9,144 bases of DNA from contig JBBQDK010000125.1 in the NCBI GenBank assembly GCA_038319625.1, positions 1-9,144 of the forward strand, given 5' to 3'. Origin of the DNA: JBBQDK01 sp038319625. Its GTDB lineage: Bacteria > Pseudomonadota > Gammaproteobacteria > JBBQDK01. The translations under genes were made by a program, and so were the position numbers. A model generated the notes under the pieces. That model was not told the origin of the DNA. It was given only the letters and a program-made list of their open reading frames with translations, and did not search any database. This document shows, piece after piece, positions 1-5,760 of the stretch (its first letter is position 1; the number at the start of each line of letters is the position of its first letter).

Positions 1-155
1 TGGTTGCTGATGTTCTGCGTATGACAGCCAGACAATTCTTCGTCGTCGCAGCACAGAGTCAGTTCGATGAAGGCATCGGTGCGCGGCTGAATGCGATTGT
101 CATTCACCATATCGGATGGTGCGTCCTCACGGGACCACCAACTGAATAATGTCAT
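1..155 (-). CDS. Probable PilZ-domain protein, N-terminal part only (runs off the window)
   Basis: The frame opens with ATG at 155 and stays open for 51 codons to the window edge. Seen: an RIQPR stretch at residues 21-25 fits the RxxxR motif of PilZ domains, and NISN at 48-51 fits the start of the (D/N)xSxxG motif, with the strand-like segment FIELTLCC between them. In the PilZ family these two motifs bind cyclic di-GMP, so the protein is probably a c-di-GMP receptor or adaptor; its target cannot be told. No signal peptide is visible. An AGGGG sequence (166-170) lies 10 nt before the ATG and supports this start. The frame is also open upstream to a TAA, with a TTG at 308, so a longer form is possible but has no better start. 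It is separated from the acyl-CoA synthetase gene by a 332-nt gap with its own possible promoter, so it is probably a separate unit. The Gly of the second motif lies beyond the edge, so the family call rests on a partial motif pair. Confidence 0.6.
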   Translation of the reverse strand, partial: MTLFSWWSREDAPSDMVNDNRIQPRTDAFIELTLCCDDEELSGCHTQNISN

Positions 156-165
156 TGCGATTTTT

Positions 166-170
166 CCCCT
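166..170 (-). promoter_or_regulatory. Ribosome binding site of the PilZ-like gene
   Basis: On the minus strand AGGGG is followed by 10 nt (AAAAATCGCA) and then the ATG at 155. The spacing is slightly long but usable. It is the best Shine-Dalgarno match near this frame and is the reason for choosing this start over the upstream TTG codon. Confidence 0.5.
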
Positions 171-396
171 TACTCTAAAGGACACCACTGATGCGTTTTG
201 TTCTTGCCCATGGTTGTGGAGCTTGCTTGATGCGATGACCAGTTCGGTGTTGGTAACATGGTATTTTTCAGTCAGCGCGGTTCGGCATGGTCTGCAATCG
301 GGTGTCAATTAGATAGCGGATCGGCAGCGGCAAACTTTAGCCGCACAGGATGTGTCATGGATAAAGATAGAGGATATAACTTATAATTATAAATAC

Positions 397-405
397 ATTA
401 TAACA
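397..405 (-). promoter_or_regulatory. Possible extended -10 promoter in an AT-rich island, directed at the PilZ-like gene
   Basis: The minus strand reads TGTTATAAT at 405-397, a perfect match to the sigma-70 extended -10 form TGnTATAAT. The hexamer 17 nt upstream (AATAAT, 425-420) is a poor -35, which extended -10 promoters tolerate. A second TATAAT lies at 391-386, with TTGTAA at 416-411 and a 19-nt spacer. Transcription from either would give a leader of roughly 230 nt before the ATG at 155. AT-rich DNA yields such matches easily by chance, so this is a candidate only. Confidence 0.35.
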
Positions 406-487
406 ATAACTTACAATGCATTATTAATTATATGTGTCAGATGTGGAGTAAGCATGCAGCGTCCTCCCGCGCCAACTGCCGCCGGGT

Positions 488-2290
488 TCAATGCCCCACG
501 TAAAGACGCTCGATCTCAGCCTGGAAACGCTCGCTGATCTGCTGGCGTTTGAGCTTCATGGTGGGTGTGAGCAGACCGTTGTCGACGCTCCAGGGAGTCC
601 TACTCACATGGATACGACGAATCTGGGCAAAGCCGGGAAAACTCTGCACGCGCTGTGAGATGCGTTCCATAATCAGGTTGAACAGCGCGCGCTCCTTTAA
701 CGTCGCGGCGGCGTCAGGGTCCAGCCCGAGTTGCTGGCACAAATCGATCCACAGGTCGGGATTTGGCACCATCAGCGCACTCAGGAAGGGCCTGGCCTCG
801 CCGACCACTATTACCTGCTCGAACAGGGGATCGAGCAGGATCGCCAGTTCCATTTCTGTCGGTGGAATCTTCTTGCCGTTGGCCAGCACAAGAATCTCCT
901 TGAGCCGGCCAGTAATGTAGAGATGGTTGTTTTCCAGACGCGCCTGATCGCCGGTATGCAACCAACAATCGCTGTCTATCATCTGTGCCGTGGCTTCGGC
1001 GTTGTTCCAGTAACCCAGCATCACACCGGGACCGCGCACCAGCAACTCGCCATTTTCAGTGATGCGCGTTTCCAGACCCTTCAGGGGCACACCGACACTG
1101 GCGGGATCATTGTCGTCCGGCGGATTGGCACTGATCACCGGACTGCTTTCGGTAAGCCCATAGCCCTGAATCAATGGTAACCCGAGACCGATGAAGAAGC
1201 GCGCTAATGGCTCGGACAGCGGTGCGCCACCGACGATGGCCACACGCAGCCGGCCGCCGAGCTTGGCAAGGACTTTTCTTGCCACCAGCAGCCGGAGCAG
1301 GGGCAATAATAACTGCACGGGTTGCAGCGCCGCCCGTCGCTGCTGATGCTCGAAGCGAGCCCACCCGGCACGTACCGTCAGATCGAACAAGGCGCGCGCG
1401 ACTGCCGATTTGCGCTGCACCTGGTCCTGAACTTTGTTATAGACACGTTCGAAAATGCGCGGCACGGAGATTATCACCGTGGGACGTACCGCCACCAAAT
1501 CCTCCCCAAGTTGCGCTATCGAGCGCGAGAAGGCCACCGTTGAGCCCGCCATCATCGCAAGGTAATAACCAACAGTTCTTTCCAGCGTATGGCACAGCGG
1601 CAGAAAGGACAGGAACAGATCGTCAGTGTATGCCGGTACATACTGCAGTGATGCGTGGGCATCCCAGAGAATATTACGATGCGACAGCATCACGCCTTTG
1701 CAGCGTCCGGTGGTGCCAGACGTGTATACGATAGTGGCCAGTTCATCGGGTCCAGCGTCGTGGCTGCGCAATTCGCCGCCATCGTCCGGCAGCCACTCCT
1801 GCACCCAGCGCAAACGTGGGTCATGCGGTGCGCCGCTCAGACTGTCCAGCGAGATGATGCGGCGCACCGCGTCGAGTCGGTCACGCACCGCATAGAGGCG
1901 TTGCCAATGTTCTGCGGATTCCAGCAAGACCACACTGGCCCTGGCATCATTGAGAATGTAGGCGATATTCTCGGGGCTGTCGTCGAGATAAAGCGGCACC
2001 ACGATCAGACCAAGACCCAGGGCCGCCTGATCGAACATTACCCATTCGCGGCAATTGCGCAACAGGATGGCAACGCGATCGCCGGGTTTGAGTTCATTGC
2101 TTTCCAGCGCCGTTTGCCAGCGCGCGACCTCGAAGGCCATCTGTGTCCAGCTGGTTTCGGGCCAGACATTCAAAGGTGCTTCACAATGACGGTAGGCGAT
2201 TGCGTTCGGTGAACGCTCGACGCGGGCGCGAAACAATCCTGCCAGTGTGCCGGCGCTTTCGGGCGTGATGATATCCAATTGCCGCGGCAT
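488..2290 (-). CDS. Long-chain fatty acid--CoA ligase (AMP-forming)
   Basis: This 600-residue enzyme of the ANL (AMP-binding) superfamily would activate long-chain fatty acids to acyl-CoA through an acyl-adenylate, feeding the beta-oxidation enzymes encoded just upstream. Seen: the P-loop-like motif YTSGTTGRCKG (189-199), GYGLTESSP (376-384), LHTGD with the ribose-binding Asp (444-448), the hinge region GRLKEILVLANGKKIPP (461-477), and a C-terminal LTPTMKLKR segment (574-582) typical of the FAA1/COG1022-type long-chain ligases and holding the likely catalytic lysine. The length of about 600 fits that branch better than the shorter FadD type, so no fadD symbol is given. There is no signal peptide; the protein is probably cytoplasmic or membrane-peripheral. 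The ATG overlaps the fadJ stop codon by one base (TGATG), which suggests translational coupling, and only a weak Shine-Dalgarno sequence is visible. It is the last gene of the operon. Acyl-chain preference cannot be read from the sequence. Confidence 0.93.
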   Translation of the reverse strand: MPRQLDIITPESAGTLAGLFRARVERSPNAIAYRHCEAPLNVWPETSWTQMAFEVARWQTALESNELKPGDRVAILLRNCREWVMFDQAALGLGLIVVPLYLDDSPENIAYILNDARASVVLLESAEHWQRLYAVRDRLDAVRRIISLDSLSGAPHDPRLRWVQEWLPDDGGELRSHDAGPDELATIVYTSGTTGRCKGVMLSHRNILWDAHASLQYVPAYTDDLFLSFLPLCHTLERTVGYYLAMMAGSTVAFSRSIAQLGEDLVAVRPTVIISVPRIFERVYNKVQDQVQRKSAVARALFDLTVRAGWARFEHQQRRAALQPVQLLLPLLRLLVARKVLAKLGGRLRVAIVGGAPLSEPLARFFIGLGLPLIQGYGLTESSPVISANPPDDNDPASVGVPLKGLETRITENGELLVRGPGVMLGYWNNAEATAQMIDSDCWLHTGDQARLENNHLYITGRLKEILVLANGKKIPPTEMELAILLDPLFEQVIVVGEARPFLSALMVPNPDLWIDLCQQLGLDPDAAATLKERALFNLIMERISQRVQSFPGFAQIRRIHVSRTPWSVDNGLLTPTMKLKRQQISERFQAEIERLYVGH

Positions 2291-4323
2291 CAGTCCGTCG
2301 TCAACGTCGACCAGCCCGCATCCGGTGTGAAGCGCGAACCGTAACGTTGCTCCAGAATGTGCAGTCGTGCCAGCAATTGTGCAACTCCACTGCTCCTGAT
2401 GTACTGCAATGGACCACCGTGGAACGGTGCGAAGCCGGTACCGAAGATCACGCCAGCATCGAGTAGGTCGGCATCGCTGACCACGCCTTCGCGCAGGCAG
2501 GCGACGGACTCGTTCAACAGGCGCAACATCAGGCGATCGCTGAGATCGGGTGAAGCCGGTGGTCGATTCGTTGTGTGCATCGGTACCGGCTTGCCGTTGC
2601 GGTACCGGTAAAAACCCTGGCCACTCTTCTTGCCCAGCCGCCCGGCCAGCACCCGTTCACGCAAACGCATCGGCACCAGATCGTCCTGACCCTGAGCAAG
2701 AATATCGGCCACTGACAGACAGATATCCAGACCCACAGTGTCGGCGAGCAGGATCGGGCCCATCGGCATGCCGAAGTCGAGCGCGGCTTTGTCGATCAGA
2801 TTGGCGGGCACACCCTCGGCTTCGAGATTCACCGCTTCCAACAGATACGGCATAAGGATGCGATTGACCAGGAACCCTGGGGTACTGGTCACCGGCAGGG
2901 GCAGACGATCGATGCGACGGGCGAAGGCAGTGGCACGCGCCGCCTGCTGCGGATCGGTATCGGGACTGCTCACCACTTCGATCAACTGCATCTTCGCCAC
3001 GGGGTTGAAAAAATGCAGTCCCACCAACCGTGACGGCTGATGCAAGGTGGCGCACAACTCCTGCAATGGAATACTCGAGGTATTGGTCGCGAGCAAGGCA
3101 CCGGGTTTCAGTTGCGGTTCGAGGATACTGTACAACGCCTGCTTGGCTTCACGATTTTCGTAGATGGCTTCGATGACAACATCGGCGCTGACCACGCCGC
3201 GACCATGACAATCCGGTACCATACGATCCATCGCGGCATTGATCAGGCGCGGCAATTTGAGTTGCTGCCTGAACAAGCCGTAAGCGCGTTTGATGGCAGA
3301 CGCGACGCGTTCCGGCGTCTGATCCTGTAAGGTCACCTGCAGACCACGCAAGGCACACCAGGCAGCAATGTCTCCACCCATGACGCCGGCACCGACCACG
3401 TGCACATGTTGCGGCCTGAAATCATCAGCGCGGCCCAGTGATTTCAGGCGATCCTGGAGCAGAAATACACGCACCAGATTCTGCGCGGTGGGCGCAGCGA
3501 TAAGCCTTGCGACTGAACGTGCTTCTTCCGGCAGCATGCGCGCCGGCTGGTCGCCATACTTGCGCCACAGCTCGATAAGCGCATATGGCGCGGGGTAATG
3601 ATCGGGGCGGGCACGCTTGGCGACCTGCTGCCTGAACAGCGCGGCGAGCAACGGCCGCACCCATTGATGATTAGTCCAGGCCTTCCAACCGCGCGCACGG
3701 CGCGGCGCAGGCGCGTCCAGAATCATGCGACGCGCGGCGCGCAACAATTGCCGCTGTGGAACGGCGTAATCGACCAGGCCCATTTTTACCGCAGCGCGCG
3801 CGCGCAAACTGCGTCCGCTCAACATTACGTCCATGGCCGCCGGCGCGCCGACCAGCGGTGGCAATCGTACGCTGCCACCGAAACCGGGATGGATGCCGAG
3901 ACGCACTTCTGGCAGACCAAGTCGCGACTCGTCTTCGGCGACGCGGTAGCGACAGGCGAGAGCGAGTTCCAAGCCGCCGCCGAGACAAAAGCCGTGAATC
4001 AGGGCCAGTGTCGGAAAAGGCAGCTTCGCAAGCCGGTTCATCACCGCCTGGCCGCGTTCGATGAGAGCCGTGGCGGCGGTACTGTCGGTGAGTGTAGTGA
4101 ATTCCTTGACGTCGGCACCGGCGATGAAGCCGTTACCTTTATCGGACAGAATCACCAGACCACGTGGTGGCTGAGCCGCCAACGCGGTCAGTTGTGTATC
4201 GAGTTCAGCCAGCGTGGCCGACGACAAAATATTGGTACTGCCATCCGCTTTGTCGAAATGCAGCCAGGCGATGCCGTCGGCATCGCTGATCAGTCGCCAG
4301 TGATTAGATGCCGCGTCTGTCAT
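2290..4323 (-). CDS. fadJ: Multifunctional enoyl-CoA hydratase / 3-hydroxyacyl-CoA dehydrogenase (FadJ/FadB type)
   Basis: This 677-residue fusion carries out the second and third steps of beta-oxidation: hydration of trans-2-enoyl-CoA, then NAD-dependent oxidation of L-3-hydroxyacyl-CoA. Seen: an N-terminal crotonase domain (about 1-190) with oxyanion-loop motif GADVKEF (69-75), GGGLELALA with Glu119, and GLPEVRLG with Glu139. These two glutamates sit at the same numbers as the catalytic pair of E. coli FadB. A Rossmann domain starts at about 306 with GAGVMGG (311-317), followed by NTSSIPL (414-420) and GLHFFNPV with the catalytic His437. The C-terminal dehydrogenase domains follow, with a PFHGGPLQYI segment near the end. 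In the family such a subunit forms a complex with the thiolase, encoded here by the preceding gene. The fadI-then-fadJ order matches E. coli and is the reason for the symbol; FadB-like remains an alternative name. The protein is slightly shorter than E. coli FadJ (714). The ribosome binding site before the ATG is weak (GGGATCGG, about 6 nt away at best), and a 126-nt spacer with a large palindrome precedes it. Confidence 0.93.
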   Translation of the reverse strand: MTDAASNHWRLISDADGIAWLHFDKADGSTNILSSATLAELDTQLTALAAQPPRGLVILSDKGNGFIAGADVKEFTTLTDSTAATALIERGQAVMNRLAKLPFPTLALIHGFCLGGGLELALACRYRVAEDESRLGLPEVRLGIHPGFGGSVRLPPLVGAPAAMDVMLSGRSLRARAAVKMGLVDYAVPQRQLLRAARRMILDAPAPRRARGWKAWTNHQWVRPLLAALFRQQVAKRARPDHYPAPYALIELWRKYGDQPARMLPEEARSVARLIAAPTAQNLVRVFLLQDRLKSLGRADDFRPQHVHVVGAGVMGGDIAAWCALRGLQVTLQDQTPERVASAIKRAYGLFRQQLKLPRLINAAMDRMVPDCHGRGVVSADVVIEAIYENREAKQALYSILEPQLKPGALLATNTSSIPLQELCATLHQPSRLVGLHFFNPVAKMQLIEVVSSPDTDPQQAARATAFARRIDRLPLPVTSTPGFLVNRILMPYLLEAVNLEAEGVPANLIDKAALDFGMPMGPILLADTVGLDICLSVADILAQGQDDLVPMRLRERVLAGRLGKKSGQGFYRYRNGKPVPMHTTNRPPASPDLSDRLMLRLLNESVACLREGVVSDADLLDAGVIFGTGFAPFHGGPLQYIRSSGVAQLLARLHILEQRYGSRFTPDAGWSTLTTD

Positions 4324-4337
4324 GGACCGATCCCGTC

Positions 4338-4449
4338 AACTGTTCAACTGCCCAACGCAAAGACGCAAAGGACGTAGAGCGCGCAAAGACTGTATAAGAG
4401 GGATTCTTCCATAAGTATTGCGTCCTTTGCGCCTTTGCGTTTAACTGTT
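4338..4449. repeat. Inverted-repeat element in the fadI-fadJ spacer, flanked by 7-bp direct repeats
   Basis: Two 21-nt arms (4354-4374 and 4421-4441) are inverted copies of each other with a single difference at 4363, separated by 46 nt. Each arm contains two copies of a CGCAAAG unit, and a further GCGCAAAG lies in the loop at 4381-4388. The direct repeat AACTGTT occurs at 4338-4344 and at 4443-4449, immediately after the fadI stop codon, and looks like a target-site duplication. Removing the 98 nt between them plus one copy would leave a 21-nt fadI-fadJ spacer, in line with the other tight junctions of this operon. CGCAAAG-rich palindromes of this kind recur between genes in many bacteria, as I recall, so this is probably a small non-autonomous repeat rather than a dedicated regulator. 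No transposase frame is present. Confidence 0.75.
4354..4441 (-). ncRNA. Predicted stem-loop in the fad operon mRNA between fadI and fadJ
   Basis: On the transcribed (minus-strand) RNA the two arms can form 21 continuous pairs, because the single mismatch becomes a G-U wobble; RNA from the other strand would have an A-C mismatch at that point. The loop is 46 nt. A second, shorter fold competes: GCGCAAAG of the 5' arm (4432-4425) can pair perfectly with CTTTGCGC inside the loop (4388-4381). No T-tract follows, so it is not a standard terminator. It could protect the upstream fadE-fadI mRNA or reduce read-through to fadJ. Function is inference; only the pairing is seen. Confidence 0.4.
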
Positions 4450-5760
4450 TCATTGATTGTGCGCCTCTACCAGCATCGCACCGCCTTGGCCGCCGCCGAT
4501 GCACAGGCTGGCGACACCGCGTCTGGCGTTATTGCGTTTCAGGACGTGCAGCAGCTGCAGCACGATGCGTGCGCCGCTGGCGCCGACCGGGTGACCCAGA
4601 CTGACGCCTCCGCCATCGACATTCAGATGCGCGTGGCCAATATTGCCGAGCGGTGCATCGAGATGCAGCTCATCGCGGCAGAAAGCGGCGTCGTCCCAGG
4701 CCGCGAGACAGGCCAACACTTGCGCGGCGAAGGCTTCGTTGATTTCCCAGTAATCGATATCACCGCTGCGCAGACCGTTACGGGCCAGCAGTGGCGCCAT
4801 CGCATACACCGGACCCAAACCCATCTGCGCGGGATCGAGGCCGGCCCAGTTGCAGTCGATCAGTTTTCCCAGCACAGGCAGCTTGTATTTCTCCACAGCG
4901 GTTGCACTGGCCAGTATCAGACAGGCCGCACCATCAGTAATCTGCGCGCTGTTGCCGGCGGTCACCAGACCGAAGGGTTTGTCGAAGACCGGTTTGAGTC
5001 TGGCGAGTTGATCCATGTTGCTATCGCGGCGCAAGCCGTCATCGGCGAAAAAATAATTGCCGTCGCGATCGTACAGTACCTCGATACCGCCGAGCTGGCC
5101 TTCGCGCTGTGCGTTCGCCAGACGTCGATGACTCTCGACGGCATAAGCATCCATCTGTTCGCGGGTAATATTGAAACGCTGCGCGAGATTTTCGGCAGTC
5201 TGGCCCATGGACAGGCCGACCACCGGATCGGTAAGCCCACGTAACAGCGCGATGACGGGTTTCAGATGCGCAGGTCGCAGTCGACCGAGGGTCTTGAGGC
5301 GTGTGACGAGATTGCGCGCCGCATACCAATCGGCCAGCCAATTGACCATGGCGGGTGCCAACAGCACGGGCGCATGGCTCATTGCCTCGACACCGCCCGC
5401 GAGCACCAACTCGGCACGGCCCTGCGCGATGGACTGTGCGGCACAATCGAGAGCCTGCATGCCGGAGGCACAATTGCGTTGCACGGTCCAGGCCGGCACG
5501 CGTTCACCGAGACCGAGTCGCAGGCTGACGATACGCGCGATATTCGCTTCGTCGGGCCCTGGCATGACGCAGCCGAGAATCACTTCATCGATTGCATCGG
5601 GCGGAAAGTGCTGTCGCGAGAGCAAGGGACGTGCAGCTGCCAACGCCAGATCCGCCGCACTGAACGGACCGGGACGGCCACGCGCCTTGAGGAAGGGCGT
5701 GCGGCTGCCGTCGACTATATAGATTGTCTGGCCCGTTCCGTATCCGGGGACTTGCGCCAT
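4450..5760 (-). CDS. fadI: 3-ketoacyl-CoA thiolase (acetyl-CoA C-acyltransferase), FadI type
   Basis: This thiolase performs the last step of beta-oxidation, cleaving 3-ketoacyl-CoA with CoA to acetyl-CoA and a shortened acyl-CoA. Numbered from the ATG at 5760 it has 436 residues, the same length as E. coli FadI and longer than FadA (387). Seen: the N-terminal core strand IYIVDGSRTPF (13-23), nucleophile Cys97 in NCASGMQAL, NEAF at 341-344, His390 in GHPVGASGAR, and Cys420 in CIGGGQGGAM, the full thiolase catalytic set. E. coli FadI has HEAF where this protein has NEAF; Asn is common there in other thiolases. A GTG at 5778 is also in frame and would add six residues, but AGGAG (5769-5773) stands 8 nt before the ATG, so the ATG is preferred. 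The gene overlaps the end of fadE by 46 nt and shares its transcript. The product presumably assembles with the FadJ-type protein encoded next. An acetoacetyl-CoA thiolase role is possible, but the neighbours argue for fatty acid breakdown. Confidence 0.92.
   Translation of the reverse strand: MAQVPGYGTGQTIYIVDGSRTPFLKARGRPGPFSAADLALAAARPLLSRQHFPPDAIDEVILGCVMPGPDEANIARIVSLRLGLGERVPAWTVQRNCASGMQALDCAAQSIAQGRAELVLAGGVEAMSHAPVLLAPAMVNWLADWYAARNLVTRLKTLGRLRPAHLKPVIALLRGLTDPVVGLSMGQTAENLAQRFNITREQMDAYAVESHRRLANAQREGQLGGIEVLYDRDGNYFFADDGLRRDSNMDQLARLKPVFDKPFGLVTAGNSAQITDGAACLILASATAVEKYKLPVLGKLIDCNWAGLDPAQMGLGPVYAMAPLLARNGLRSGDIDYWEINEAFAAQVLACLAAWDDAAFCRDELHLDAPLGNIGHAHLNVDGGGVSLGHPVGASGARIVLQLLHVLKRNNARRGVASLCIGGGQGGAMLVEAHNQ

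Larger units (their letters stand above)
156..487. other. Gene-free gap between the acyl-CoA synthetase gene and the PilZ-like gene
   Basis: This 332-nt stretch has no convincing gene on either strand. Short frames exist (for example 29 codons on the minus strand from an ATG near 254), but they lack a ribosome binding site and any recognisable protein. It contains an AT-rich island (about 361-430, where 59 of 70 bases are A or T), which stands out from the GC-rich coding DNA around it. A small hairpin (GCGGC at 327-331, GCCGC at 340-344, 8-nt loop) has no T-tract, so it is not called a terminator. No clear rho-independent terminator follows the acyl-CoA synthetase gene. Confidence 0.7.

Noticed and set aside
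238..248. AACTGGTC on the minus strand as a FadR-type half site
   Set aside because: Only one half of the operator is present, and it lies far downstream of the fad genes; most likely chance.
165..254. A 29-codon minus-strand frame just before the PilZ-like gene, a possible leader peptide
   Set aside because: There is no Shine-Dalgarno sequence before its ATG and no attenuator-like structure; it is short enough to be chance.
91..312. A 73-codon plus-strand frame
   Set aside because: It overlaps the PilZ-like coding start on the other strand and has no ribosome site or known domain.
327..344. Hairpin GCGGC/GCCGC as a terminator of the fad operon
   Set aside because: The stem is only 5 bp, no T-tract follows on either strand, and it lies about 140 nt past the ligase stop.
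352..537. A 61-codon plus-strand frame over the AT-rich island and the end of the ligase gene
   Set aside because: It runs into the opposite-strand ligase gene, has no ribosome site, and changes composition sharply midway.
3598..4377. A 259-codon plus-strand frame opposite fadJ
   Set aside because: It is antisense to the crotonase domain of FadJ and has no recognisable protein features.
4304..4504. A 66-codon minus-strand frame bridging fadI and fadJ
   Set aside because: It is a read-through of the CGCAAAG repeat; its NAKAQRT-type translation is the familiar product of such repeats, not a protein gene.
4435..5244. A 269-codon plus-strand frame opposite fadI
   Set aside because: It is antisense to a thiolase with all catalytic motifs, and its start lies inside the palindromic repeat; treated as a shadow.
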